Source of the DNA: Streptomyces sp. BHT-5-2
GTDB taxonomy: Bacteria > Actinomycetota > Actinomycetes > Streptomycetales > Streptomycetaceae
Direction of reading: 5' to 3'
Assembly: GCF_019774615.1 (NCBI RefSeq)
Contig: NZ_CP081496.1
Location: 3,472,001 to 3,536,000 of the forward strand
Length of the DNA: 64,000 nucleotides
Numbering within the stretch: position 1 is the first letter of the stretch; every line of letters starts with the position of its first letter. The notes beneath the pieces are model-generated. The model did no database searches, was not told the DNA's origin, and saw nothing but the letters and a program-made list of their open reading frames with translations. Position numbers and translations under genes: made by a program. Below, one piece after another: positions 34,599 through 45,312 of the stretch.

Positions 34599-35021
34599 GT
34601 GCGCGTTCATCGTACGCCCCACGCCCGGGACTTCCTGATAGTCCCCAACTCCGCCGCCCGACACAGAGGTCTGTCTTTCACAGGCCGGGGCATCATTGTT
34701 CGCCTCCTCTCCCTACCCGACGGCGCCCGTGAAGACATTTGTAGCCTCACGGACCGCAATCCTGGCCTTGGGCGGCGCTGCGTCTCCAGGCCGTCCAGCA
34801 GCTGGCGGACGCCGGGTACTACTTCCGACGCACTATTCGCGACCCGGAAACGGGGCGGATCTGGACGGAAACGTTCGTCTACGATTCCCCGCAGGATTCG
34901 CCGCTTCCCGTCTCTCCGGGAACCGGGGCTCCCGTCGCCGGGAGCGCGGGAACGCTCCCTTCAGGAGTAAAGGAGCCTGTCTCTAAGAATCAGGGCAGGA
35001 GTCTCATGAGTTCCGCCTAGC
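34599..35021 (+). pseudogene. Helix-turn-helix plasmid/element protein with one frameshift
   Basis: From GTG 34599 the frame reads RVHRTPHARDFLIVPNSAAR and GIIVRLLSLPDGAREDICSL. After about 34780 the homologous sequence continues one frame over: LQAVQQLADAGYYFRRTIRD, PETGRIWTETFVYDSP and GTLPSGVKEPVSKNQG to TAG 35021. This is a full-length winged-helix protein common next to replication genes in Streptomyces mobile elements, broken by a single-base indel near GGGCGGCGCTGCG. Sequencing error is possible. Confidence 0.75.
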
Positions 35022-35211
35022 TCTTGTCTCCGCCGCTGGGCTGCGGAGCGGGGTCGCGGGGTGCCTCCGCGGGCATCGGCCCGCCGTCGTGCTTCCCGCC
35101 GTCCGCCTCAGCAACGACCGTCAGGTCCGCCGGGTGCCGGAACGGGATGCCGCGCCAGCCTTCGGCATCGGGCGTGCGCGTCCCGTACGTTTCGACCGCT
35201 ACAGCGCTCAT
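35017..35211 (-). CDS. Small hypothetical protein of the integrative element
   Basis: The 64-residue protein starts MSAVAVETYGTRTPDAEGWR and is hydrophilic, ending in a Pro/Asp/Gly-rich tail. A perfect AGGAGG seven bases upstream of ATG 35211 fixes the start and shows that it is translated well. Its 3' end overlaps the HTH pseudogene on the other strand by five bases. Function unknown. The upstream spacer 35212-35530 shows nothing further. Confidence 0.65.
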   Translation of the reverse strand: MSAVAVETYGTRTPDAEGWRGIPFRHPADLTVVAEADGGKHDGGPMPAEAPRDPAPQPSGGDKS

Positions 35212-35530
35212 CTCTCAACCTCCTCTTCCGTGAGGGGCCGTGCCGCCGTACCGTCGTAGGCACGGCCCGAAGGTCCGCAGGGTTCCTGCGGTTGGGTCAC
35301 CCGCCCCGGCGCTCACCTGTCCAGGGTTCCGCCGCCGGGGCGGGAGCCTTGTGTCAGTGGTCTTGGTTGTGACTGCGGATATCTCGGGCGGCACCGCAGG
35401 TTGCCCGCCAGTCCTTCCACTTGATCGCTTCACTACGCTTCTCATCCGAGGCAGCGCACCGTTTACAGCCAGGCGTCGCATGGCCTTCGGCCTCGGGGAC
35501 CAGCGGTACAGCGGTTATCGATGAGAACGA

Positions 35531-36457
35531 TCATGGTCCGGTCGGCGCGAAGGCGGTGACGCGGGTCTCGTACTCGCGTCGGGCCTTGCGCTGGGCCGGG
35601 ACCGCCGGGACGCCCTGGCCGCCGTCGAGCGGCTGGCAATGGGCGAGGAGCTTGTGGTGCACGGCGGGGACAGCCGTGACGCGCAGGGTGTAGCCCTGGC
35701 CGCGCCGTACAGTCATTCCCTGGTCGAGCGCGGCCCGCTCGGCGGGCTCCACTTCGGTAGCGCGGAGGAAATCGGCGACCTTGCCCGGCATATCGAGAGT
35801 GACCGGCAGCTCCGGGGCGGGGGCGTCCTCCGCAGCGGCGATGCGGTCGGGCAGACGGTCGGCGACGGCCGTACGGATGGCGCCGCGGCTGACCTCGTGG
35901 TCGCGGGCGAGGGCGGCGATGGAGCGGCCCTCCAGGTAGGCGGTGCGGACGGTGTCGGTCTTCGCGGCCGGGACGGCGGGGCGGCGCCCACCCTTCGCGC
36001 CCTTGGCCTCGGCGGCGCGCAGTCCGTCGTAGGTCAGCTCGCGCTGGAGGTCGCGTTGGAGTTCGCCGGCGGCGGCGAGGGTCTGCACCATGAACTTCAC
36101 GGTGGACAGCAGCTCGCCGGTGCGAGGGTGGCGGGCGGTGAGGTCCATGGCGGAGAACGCGCCGTCGTGGATGCGCAGGGCCACCTGGTCGCGGTGGAGA
36201 ACGTCGAGCACGTCGAGGATGTGCCCGGTGCCGCGTACGAGGCGGAACATCTCGGAGATGTGCACGGTGTCCCCGGGCCGCGCGTATTCGAGGAGCGCGC
36301 GGAACTTCGGCCACTGGAAGGGATGGAGGCGGCTGGAAGTGCCGCCGTCCTCCTCGAAGACGACCGGTTCCTCGATGCCGGCCTCGTCCAGGACGAGGTT
36401 CTGCCGGGCGGTCGACTGCTGGTCGGTCGAGACCCGCTTGTAGACCAGGTTCGCCAC
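35531..36457 (-). CDS. Serine recombinase (resolvase/invertase)
   Basis: The 308-residue protein has the catalytic N-terminal domain with the nucleophile serine in VYKRVSTDQQSTARQ (Ser10) and the supporting ISEMFRLVRGTGHILDVLD, GELLSTVKFMVQTLAAAGEL region. A basic HTH of the resolvase type follows (GRRPAVPAA...YLEGRSIAALARDHEVSRGA). A C-terminal extension of ~100 residues is unlike short Tn3 resolvases (~185-200 aa), but it is much shorter than large serine integrases. It starts at GTG 36457 with GGAAGGGG upstream, and a palindrome lies 135 bp further upstream. It probably resolves or inverts the surrounding element. Confidence 0.9.
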   Translation of the reverse strand: MANLVYKRVSTDQQSTARQNLVLDEAGIEEPVVFEEDGGTSSRLHPFQWPKFRALLEYARPGDTVHISEMFRLVRGTGHILDVLDVLHRDQVALRIHDGAFSAMDLTARHPRTGELLSTVKFMVQTLAAAGELQRDLQRELTYDGLRAAEAKGAKGGRRPAVPAAKTDTVRTAYLEGRSIAALARDHEVSRGAIRTAVADRLPDRIAAAEDAPAPELPVTLDMPGKVADFLRATEVEPAERAALDQGMTVRRGQGYTLRVTAVPAVHHKLLAHCQPLDGGQGVPAVPAQRKARREYETRVTAFAPTGP

Positions 36458-36591
36458 CGTGGGGCCCCTTCCGTACGGAGGATCGGACCCTATCTGTCGT
36501 CAAACCCTGTCAGCAATCACCATCGGATCTGATTGGATTCGCGCCGCCTCGAACCCCCGGATTGCACGGGTTCATTGGACGCCCCGGCCGC

Positions 36592-36619
36592 CTGTCGTCA
36601 AACGATCGTTTACCGACAG
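36592..36619. promoter_or_regulatory. Palindrome and repeated half-site, candidate recombination site
   Basis: CTGTCG-TC-AAACGATCGTTT-AC-CGACAG is a 28-bp near-perfect palindrome. Its left half, CTGTCGTCAAAC, recurs at 36494-36505. Both lie just upstream of the serine recombinase gene, the usual place of res or attachment sites. Apart from this, 36458-36966 contains only a short protein-like frame (VEADGFLFAAANLAWVG, minus strand) that runs into the palindrome. Confidence 0.6.
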
Positions 36620-36966
36620 AGAGGCTGGCCGTTCCCACCCAGGCGAGGTTGGCGGCGGCGAAGAGGAAGCCGTCCGCCTCCACCGCGGACAGTCGCACCG
36701 TCAGTCGGTGCGGTCGGATGCACCCCGTGGCCGGAGAAGGCGGAGGCGTGGGGCAGCGGCTCGTCAGCGTCAGGGTTGCCGATGCTGGCACCGCGAGTCT
36801 GCAGGTGCAGGTGGGCTGATGGGTCCCCCAGGTGCCGTCTGACTTGCGTGATGAGGCCGTGGGTGCGAAATCCGGCTGAACCCACGGCCTCGTTGGCTCG
36901 AGTGGGGCTTGGGCGGGCCCAGGAGAGGGCTGGCTCCTGAGCGACGCCCGGTTGGGGAATTTCAAG

Positions 36967-37938
36967 TCATCGGTAGAGCATGTAGCTGGGGTAGTGCGGG
37001 ATGGGGTCTCCGAACTGTATGAAGAGGACGTGGAGGGCCATGTAGATGGCGAAGGTGCCCTGCAGAAATCCGGTTACGGCCAGCCACCTGAGCAGGGATT
37101 TCAGCCGTGGTGAAGCCGAGTCGGGGATTCCCCGTTCTACAGGGGACAGCCCGTCCTTACCGACGTAGTAGTACAGCAGCCCTGCGGGCAGCCACCACAG
37201 ATCGCCTATCAGGACGAGGTAGAGGGGCACTTGGAACGGTTCGCCGCCCCACAGTGACAGGGCGTGGATGGCGCTCGGGTAGGCGGTGATCTGAAACCGG
37301 ATCGCCGTGCCTTCGATCGCGAGCTCGATCAGTCCGGCGGTGAGTACGGCGAAGAGGATGAGGCTGAAGGTGCTTGTCTGTGGCCGATAGCGTTTCAGCC
37401 AGCGCATGATCCCACGGATCATGAATGCCAGGACCGGAGTTGCTGCGGAGTACCCGATGATCAGGGCGAGTGGGAACGGCTGGCCGTTCGCCGGGTTCTG
37501 CCAGCCGGGTATCTCGTTGCCCCAGGACCTCACGTGGAAGGTGTAGGAGTTGTTGAAGTAGCCCGGGCGGAGGTAGTTGAAGACCGGGTCCATCCAGAAC
37601 GGTGTCGGTGCCGCGAGGAAGAGAATGGCCGGGAAGGAAAGCCTGCCTGCTCGCCTTGATGTCTGTACGGCGAGTCTGAGGCTGTAGACCAGCACGATGA
37701 CATAGAGCGACTCGTAGGTGCGGATCGCGACCTTGACATGGGCCGGTTCGGGGTCGGGGCCGGTACCGAACTGGTGAGGTCCTCCGGCGGCGAGCCACCG
37801 CGCGATGGTCCAGGCGGCCAGTGCGAGGCCGAAGACGGCGAGCGCCACAAACCAGTAGGCCGGTTTGTGCCTGCGCGGTGGCCGGGGCTCTGCTGTGGTG
37901 CTGCCGGGAGTCGTGTCGCGGCCGGTGCGGTGGTTCAT
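36967..37938 (-). CDS. AveC-family spirocyclase-like membrane protein
   Basis: The 323-residue protein has about seven to eight hydrophobic segments and reads like the AveC family: WMDPVFNYLRPGYFNNSYTF, SWGNEIPGWQNP, PLALIIGYSAATPVLAF, IELAIEGTAIRFQITAYPSA and HALSLWGGEPFQVPLY. AveC closes the spiroketal ring in avermectin biosynthesis, and relatives lie in other polyketide clusters and in actinomycete lipid loci. Its start overlaps the MpaB-like oxygenase stop by 4 bp. Both genes follow a single-module PKS on the same strand, so it probably acts on that PKS product or on a lipid derived from it. Confidence 0.88.
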   Translation of the reverse strand: MNHRTGRDTTPGSTTAEPRPPRRHKPAYWFVALAVFGLALAAWTIARWLAAGGPHQFGTGPDPEPAHVKVAIRTYESLYVIVLVYSLRLAVQTSRRAGRLSFPAILFLAAPTPFWMDPVFNYLRPGYFNNSYTFHVRSWGNEIPGWQNPANGQPFPLALIIGYSAATPVLAFMIRGIMRWLKRYRPQTSTFSLILFAVLTAGLIELAIEGTAIRFQITAYPSAIHALSLWGGEPFQVPLYLVLIGDLWWLPAGLLYYYVGKDGLSPVERGIPDSASPRLKSLLRWLAVTGFLQGTFAIYMALHVLFIQFGDPIPHYPSYMLYR

Positions 37939-38786
37939 CGTTTCTCCTCGGCCGGGTGGGGGCCGAGTTGTTCGATGGTCCAGCCCAGGGGGTAGCTGCG
38001 TGGCTGGTGGCGGTAGGGGCGGTTGTCGGGCCTGGCCGGGAGCAGGCGGACGAGTTGTCCGCGGGCGCGTACGGCCCGGCGCACTGCTCGAACGAACCAG
38101 TCGGGCGGGTCGGGGAGACCGACCAGGCGGCGGACCGGGGGATCCACGAGAGCGATGATGACGGGCCGGAGCACTGGCCGCAGGAACCGGGGGAACCAGG
38201 ACTGGACAATGCTGATGAGGGTGTCGGCCATTGTGCGGTTCGTCTCGGCGCAGTGGGACCGTGTTTTGAGCTGGTGTTCCAGCAGGTCGATGAATCCCTG
38301 GTAGTCGTCGGGGATGTGCTTGACTCCCATGAGCTGTCCGAGGCGCCGGTCGGTTTCGACCATGGCCTGGATCTCGATGTCGGTGAGTTTGCGCCAGCCG
38401 TACTGGTTGATCCAGCGGATCGGTGCGGTGGTCCAGGAAGCCAGGACGAAGAGGTAGTCGTCGTTGCTGATGTCGTAGCGGCCGTGGATCTTGTTGAGGG
38501 CGCGTATCGTCTGCCGGCCGTGGGGTGAGTCGAGGCCGGTGCGTTTGGCTTCGTACTCGAACAGGACGGTGTCGTCGACGCGTTTGTCACCGGCGTTGGC
38601 GAACTGCCCGGTGTGGACCAGGAGGCCGCTGACCGAGGGCATGGTCATGTCGGTCATTCCCGCGATCTTGAAGGCGAGGTGGTAGTCCCAAGGGAACTCG
38701 TAGCGGGTGACCAGGGTGAAGATCTCGGCGCAGTCTTTGACTGGGTCGAGTGTTTGGATGTGGCGAAGTCGGCAGTAGCGTGCCAT
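37935..38786 (-). CDS. MpaB-like oxygenase (DUF2236)
   Basis: The 283-residue protein matches the MpaB/DUF2236 family: DPVKDCAEIFTLVTRYEFPW, GLLVHTGQFANAGDKRVDDT, LNKIHGRYDISNDDYLFVLA (with the His ligand) and RWINQYGWRKLT. Family members are haem-type or latex-clearing-protein-like oxygenases that cleave or oxidise hydrocarbon chains, including MpaB in mycophenolate biosynthesis. It is translationally coupled to the AveC-like gene and lies 259 bp after the PKS stop. Confidence 0.87.
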   Translation of the reverse strand: MARYCRLRHIQTLDPVKDCAEIFTLVTRYEFPWDYHLAFKIAGMTDMTMPSVSGLLVHTGQFANAGDKRVDDTVLFEYEAKRTGLDSPHGRQTIRALNKIHGRYDISNDDYLFVLASWTTAPIRWINQYGWRKLTDIEIQAMVETDRRLGQLMGVKHIPDDYQGFIDLLEHQLKTRSHCAETNRTMADTLISIVQSWFPRFLRPVLRPVIIALVDPPVRRLVGLPDPPDWFVRAVRRAVRARGQLVRLLPARPDNRPYRHQPRSYPLGWTIEQLGPHPAEEKR

Positions 38787-39045
38787 CGGACATCACTCCA
38801 TGGCTGCTCGGTTCGGCGTGGCTGCGCGGGCGCTGGCGGTGTGGCGAGCAGGGTTTCCCGGTCGTGGGCTGGCCGGAGTGTGCCGGCAGGATCGTCGCCG
38901 GGTCGGCTTTGGGGGAGCGCGGCGGTGAGAGGGGTGTGGTCGGCCGGGGCGGCCTTTTCGGTGGCAGTTGCTGCCCGAGAGGGTTCCGTCCGATCTCGTT
39001 GTCCTGGAGATCTGGATGCTGGATTCCCGCTGTCCCTGCCGCCTG

Positions 39046-42000
39046 TCATGTGAGGTCTTCCAGGAGGTGTGTGAGGTGGTCGGCGAGGGCCGTGATCGTG
39101 GGGTGTTGCCAGATGGCTTTGGTGGGGATCTGCAGGCCGGTGGCCCGGTTGAGGTGGGCGCGCAGTTCCACCGCCATGAGGGAGTCCAGGCCCAGGTCGG
39201 TCAGGGGTGTATCCGGGTCGATGGCGGTGGTGTTGCGGCGCAGTACGGCTGCGGTGCGTTCGGTGAGGAACGCGGTGAGCAGAGCGTGCTGGTCGTGTGG
39301 GTCGGCGGTGGAGAGGTCGGTGCGCAGCGTTTGCGCGACGGTTGGTGGGGGGGGTGCCCGTGGCGGGGCGCAGGGCGGTGAAGAAGGGGATGTGGTGGAG
39401 GCGCTCGCCGATGAACTGGCGTGCGTCTTGGATGGGCAGGTAGGCGGTGTGGGGGCGGTCGTGGCGCAGGATCGCGCGGCATGCGGCCAGCCCTTCTGTC
39501 GGGCGGATCATGGTGAAGCCTTGGCCGGCGAGGGCGGCTCCGCGTCCGTGGTCGGCCCAGGCGCCCCACTGGATGCTGTGCGCGGGCAGTCCCCGCAGCT
39601 TGCGGTGGGTGGTGAGTGCGTCGAGCCAGCCGTTGGCGGCGGCGTAGGCGCCCTGGCCGGGGTTGCCGGCGGTGCTGGCGGCGGAGGAGAAGGCGAGCCA
39701 CCAGTCCAGGGGGTGGTCTTCGCTGGCGGCCGACAGGTGCCAGGCGCCGACGGCCTTCGCCTGCCAGACCTCGGTGAGGAGGTCGTCGCTGATCGCGGTC
39801 ACGGTCGCGTCGATTACCCGGGCGGCGGCGTGTGCGATGCCCCGCAGTGACCGTCCTGTGCCGGTGGCGGCGGCGATGAGCCGGTCGGCGGTGGCCGGGT
39901 CGGCGATGTCGCCGAGTTCTACCGCGATGTCGGCCCCCGCGGTGCGCAGCCGCTTGATCGCGGCCAGGGCCTGCGGGCCCGGGGCGGAGCGTGCGTTGAG
40001 CACGATCCGGACGGGTCCGTGCCGGGTGAGGTCCTCGGCGAGCAGTAGGCCGAGCCCGCCGAGCCCGCCGGTGATGATGTAGGCACCGTCCGGCCGGACG
40101 AGGGGGATCTGCCCGGGTGGCAGCACGGCTGGTGCCGCGCCATGGTCGGGCACATCGATGATGATTTTGCCGTGGTGATCGGCGGAGGCCATGGTGCGCA
40201 GGGCGGTGGCGGTGTTCTTCAGGGGGTAGACGGTGTGCGGGATGGGTCCGATGTCGCCGTGCGCGAGGGCCGAGCCGACTTCACGGGTGAGCTGTGCGGC
40301 CAGCTGGGGCAGCTGATCGGCAATGAGGGTGAGATCGACACTGGCGAAGGTGATGTTGTGCTGGAACGGTGCCAGGCCGAGCCGGTGGTTGGCGTGGATG
40401 TCGCGCTTGCCGAGTTCGACAAATCGGCCACCGGGGCGCAGCAAGCCGAGGCTGGCCGTCAGGGCCGGCCCGGTGAGCGAGTTCAGTACGATGTCGATGC
40501 CCGAGCGCAGACTGTCGGCGAAGGCGAGGCTGCGGGAGTCGTGGACACTGCTGATGCCCAGCGCGTGCAGTTGCCGCCGTTTTCCGGGAGTGCCGGCCGT
40601 TGCGTGGATGATCGCGCCTGTTGCGCGGGCCAGGTTCACGGCTGCGGTGCCGACGCCGCCGATGGCCGAATGGATGAGAACATGCTCGCCCGATCGCACG
40701 CGCGCCACATGGTGAAGTGCGTACCACGCCGTCAGGTGGACGGCGGGGATGGTGGCGGCCTCGGTGTACGACATCCCGTCGGGGAGCTTGAATACGGTGC
40801 CTGCCGATACGGTCACGAATGAGGCCAGGGAGCCGGGGGCGAAGGCCGCGACCCGGTCTCCCACCACCAGGTGGGTCACGTTCGCACCGGCCGCGACCAC
40901 CTGACCTGAGCAGTCCAGGCCGAGGGGGAGGTCGCCGTCCTGGCCGGGCAGCCTGCCCAGTGCGTTGAGGACGTCGTTGAAGTGCAGGCTGGCGGCGTGC
41001 ACGCGGATCTCGACCTCGTCGGCCCCAGGCGTCCGCCGCGGCCAGGTGCACAGTTCCAGGGAGTCCAGGTCACCGCGGTTTCGGGGCACGAGCCGGTAAC
41101 CGTCGTGTCCATGGCGGACCGTGGTGGGCCGCCGTTCGCTGTCCTGGAATGGTCTGGGGCGCAGCCGGGCGACGTAGCGGACGCCGTCACGCCAGGCGAC
41201 CTCGTCCTCCGGGCTGTCGGCCAGCAGCTCCCGGGCCAGAGCCTCGACGCCGTTGGAATCAGCGGGTAGGTCGAGATGGGTGCACCGCAGGTGCGGCAGC
41301 TCCCCTCCCACCACACGGCACAGGCCCCGCAACGGTGCCTGCTCGAGCGTCATCGACGTGGTGTTGGGCACGGGCTGTGTGCTGCGTGTGACGACATACA
41401 GCCGGGCCGAGCCGGCGCTGTCCATCGCCCGGACCAGGTCGACCAGGCGCCGCGCCCGCTGGCGTGCCCGTTCGAGGCCACCGGCATCCTCGGTGCGGCC
41501 AGGCGGCGGACACAGCATCACCACGCCCTGGCAGTCGCCTACGGACAGGAAGCGGTCGGCTGCGGTCATCACTCCTGAGGGAAGGGGGACGGTGGCGGTC
41601 TCCACGCATGCTCCGCTCCTGCGCAGTGCCGCGGCGAGCCCTTGGGGCACTGGGTCCTGGCTTGCGCCCTGGGCGTCGTCCTCGTCCAGGATGAGCCAGG
41701 CGCCTGTCGCCTGCCGGGCTGCGCCGGGCGGTGGGGCCGGATCCCATTCGCATGCGAGCAGCCGCTGCCGGTCGTAGCCGTCGGCGGTGTCCTCGGCGAG
41801 GGAGCCGAGGCGAACGCCGTGCATCTCGGCGACGACGACACCGTCGTCGGCCAGCAGTGTCAGGTCGGCCCGCGCCGAGGTGTCGTCCGCCTGGTGCACC
41901 TCGGCCAGGCACCAGGCCACGGTGCAGCTGGTGTTGTGGACTTGCATCCGTTGGACTCCCAGCGGCAGCTGGGTCCTCGACGTGGCCAGGACATCCGGAT

Positions 42001-45000
42001 GTGAGCACAGGGTCTGCAGTGCGGCGTCGAGTACTACGGGGTGCAGCCGGTAGCGGCCCGCCTCACTGCGCAGCACGCGCGGCAGTTCGATCCTGCCGAG
42101 GACCCGAGACGCCTCGGTGGCGGGCGGATAGGTCTCGATGAGACCGACGAAGCCGGGGCCGTGCTCGACGACCTTGCTACGCGCGTTGGCGAATACGGGG
42201 TCGCTGGATATTGCGGGCTGCTGCCCGGTCAGCAGTGCATCGAGGTCGAGGGGTTCGGGGGCGGTGGTCGGCGTGCTGGTCAGGATCGCCGTGGCCGTCA
42301 GCCCTTCCTTGCCCTTGGCACGGATCTCCAGGCGTGCAGCCCGGTCCCCGGCGGGGACGGCCTGGGTGGTGATCACGGTGCGGGCGTCGAGGGTCAGCAG
42401 CCCGCGAAAGGCCACGTCCCGCAGCTCGCAGGGGGCGTGTTCGCCGTACAGGTCGGCGCCCGCGGCCAGAGCGATCTCGATGTAGCCTGCCGCGGGCATG
42501 GCCGGGGCCCCGTAGACGCGGTGGTCGGCCAGCCACGGGTATGCCTCGGTGCCGGCGTCGGTCTGCCACAAGTGGCGTTCCTCCGCCTCCCCTGGCACGT
42601 CCATATGCGTGCCCAGCAGCGGCCGGCCGGCCTGAGGTTCGGCCGTGTCCTGGCGCTGCAGTTCTGCGGGGAGCCACAGCGGGCGTCTGGCCCAGACCGG
42701 CAGGGGAACCTCGGCCAGCTGCCCCTGCCGATGCTGGGGCCAGCTCATGTGGACACCCGCGCAGTACGCCTGCGCCACCCTGTCCAGCAGCCCGGCCGAC
42801 TCGTCGTGACTGCGGGTCAGGGTGGGCAGCACGGCCACCTCACGGCCCGCATGCGCGGCGTTCTCCGTCATCAGCGACGTCAGCAGCGGATGCGGGGACA
42901 CCTCGATGAACGTCCGGTAGCCGTCGGCCAGGACGGCAGCTACCGCTTCGGCTAGACGGACCGGCTGCCGCAGGTTGTCCGCCCAGTAGTCGGCGTCGAA
43001 GCACGAGGTACCGCGGGGGTCGTCCAGCACCGTGGAGTAGAAAGCCACCTCGGGCGCCCTGGGAGCAAGACCGGCCAATTCGGCACGCAGCGGGTCGAGA
43101 ATCATGTCGACCTGCGGGCTGTGCGACGCAACATCGACCGCGATGAGGCCCGCCGTGAGGTCCCGCTGCTGCCAGCGGGCCACCAGCGCCTGGATCTGGT
43201 CAACGTCGCCGGAGATGACCGTTGCCGACGGGGAGGGGACGACCGCGATGTCGACCGAGAGACCCCTCAGCTCCTCCGCCACCCGCGGCGCGGGCAGCAT
43301 GACCTGGGCCATCGTCCCCTTGCCTCGCAGCCGCTTCGTCAGCCGCGAGCGGCGGCAGATCACCACCGCGCCGTCGGTGAGCGACAGGCCACCGGCCACG
43401 ACCGCGGCCGCGACCTCACCCATGGACTGCCCGATGATCGCGCCGGGCTCCACCCCGTGGGACCGCCACGCCGCGGCCAGCGCCACCTGCATGGCGAACA
43501 ATGCCGGTTGCACCCGGGCGAAGCCGGTGACGACCTCGTCGGCCAGCAAAACTGCCCGCACCGAGAAGCCTGACTCCGCCTGGATGACCGGCTCCAGCTC
43601 GTCGACCACCGCGGCGAAGGCCGGCTCCGACGCGAGCATCGCCCGGCCCATGCCCGCCCACTGAGAGCCCTGCCCCGAGAACACCCAGACCGGGCCCAGG
43701 CGCTGGTGCCGGGCGGTGCCGCTGGACACGCTCTCGTTCGTCCGGCCCGCGGCCAGCCCCCTCAGCCCGTCGACCAGCTGCCCGCGGGTAGCGGCCCGCA
43801 CGGTCGCACGCGCCGACCGGTGCTCTCGGCAGCGGGCGAGCGTATGCCCGACATCCCTGAGGAACGTGCGGTCGGTCTCCAGCCAGTCGGCGATCCGCTC
43901 AGCCGTCGCGGCCAGCGCCTGCGCGGACCCCGCCGATACCGGAAACAGCGCCGCACTGGAAGGCTCCGTGCTCGACCCGACTTCCCGCTGGGGGGCCTGC
44001 ATCACCAGAGCATGCGCGTTGGTACCCGACATCCCGTATGAGGAGACCGCAGCCACCCTCGGCCCCTCCACCGCCGGCCAGTCCAGTGCCGTCACCGGGA
44101 CAAAGAACCGCCCGCTGCCGCCGCCGATCTCGGGATTCCACCCGCTGAAGTGCAGATTCGCCGGAATCCGGCCATGGTGAACGGCGAGGATCGACTTGAT
44201 CAGCCCAGCAACGCCGGCCGCCGTCTCACAGTGCCCGAAGTTGGTCTTCACCGACCCCAGCGCGCAAGGCACACCGCCGGTGCCGTAGGAGGCACACAGC
44301 GCCGCGTATTCGATCGGATCGCCCACCGGCGTGCCCGGACCGTGCGTCTCGATCAGCGCCACCTGCGCCGGATCCACGCCGGCTGCCTGCAGCACCTGCA
44401 ACTGCACATCCCGCTGAGCCTCGGCCGAGGGGCTCAGCATCGTGTCAGACGAGCGGCCGTTGTGGTTGGTGGCCGTGCCCTGGAGCACCGCCAGCACGCG
44501 ATCCCCGTCGCGCACGGCATCATCCAGGCGCTTCAGCAACACCATCCCCGCGCCTTCGCCGCGCACGAAGCCACTGGCCCCGTCGCTGAACGCGCGGCAC
44601 CGGCCATGCGGTGACAGCACCCCCAGCGTGCTGAAGATGACGGTGTTCTTGGCCTCGAGGGACAACATGACACCGCCGGCGAGCGCGTAATCCACCTCCC
44701 CCGACCGCAGTGCCTGTGCGGCTAGGTGCACCGCCACCAGTGACGACGAACAGGCCGTATCGAGAGTGATCGCCGGGCCCCGCAGATCGAGCAGGTACGC
44801 GATCCGCCCCGATGCGGTGAATCGGCTCACCCCCACCACGCCATGCGCCGCCGACGGATGGCGCATCGCCCGGTCGAAATCGACCATATTGGCGTAGTCC
44901 TCGTATGCGCAGCCGACGACGACCGCGGTCCGCGAGCCGTGCATGCCGTGCGGCCGGTACCCGGCGTGTTCGAATGCCTCACACGCCACCTCCAGCAGCA

Positions 45001-45295
45001 AGCGGTACTGAGGATCGATCAATTCGGCTTCCCGATCGCTCAGCCCGAAGAACTCCGGCTCGAACCCCGACACGTCGTCGAGGAAGGCGCCCCAGCGGGA
45101 GGGAGTCATTCCCGGCACGCCGGGCTCCGGATCGTAGATGGCCCCGACATCCCAGCGCCCTTTGGGCACCTCGGTCACCAGATCCCGCTCATCAAGCAGC
45201 GCCTACCACATCTCAGCCGGAGAGCCGATCCCTCCGGGAAAGCGGCATCCGATACCGACCACGGCCACCGGATGAGTCTGCGAAGCACTGCACAC
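39046..45295 (-). pseudogene. MAS-like iterative type I PKS (KS-AT-DH-ER-KR-ACP), amber codon and frameshift
   Basis: This is a highly reducing single-module PKS resembling mycobacterial mycocerosic acid synthase. Numbered from GTG 45178, the KS has DTACSSS (~143), the AT has GQSMGEVAAAVVAGG (~584) with VASHS (~686, suggesting methylmalonyl), the DH has DHRVYGAPAMP (~886), the ER has IGGVGTAAVNLARATG (~1504) and the KR has GGLGGLG (~1709) and SSAASTAGNPGQGAY (~1844). The true start is probably GTG 45295 (AGGGGGA upstream), giving VAVVGIGCRFPGG, but codon 31 is TAG (45203-45205) where relatives have Glu. Near the end, eight Gs at 39347-39354 put the ACP (LTDLGLDSLMAVELRAHL, stop 39046) out of frame; seven would restore it. 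Without repair the ORF runs on to 38654 with no ACP. Confidence 0.85.
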
Positions 45296-45312
45296 CGGCA
45301 CATTCCCCCTGT

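Noticed and set aside
34540..34610. A possible tRNA T-arm (GGTTCAACTCC on the minus strand) as an integration site
   Set aside because: The flanking bases do not form a 5-bp T-stem, acceptor stem or anticodon arm, so no tRNA is supported.
38654..39345. C-terminal extension of the long PKS open frame
   Set aside because: The residues are Pro/Arg/His-rich out-of-frame reading of the ACP and then of spacer and MpaB-like coding DNA, not a domain.
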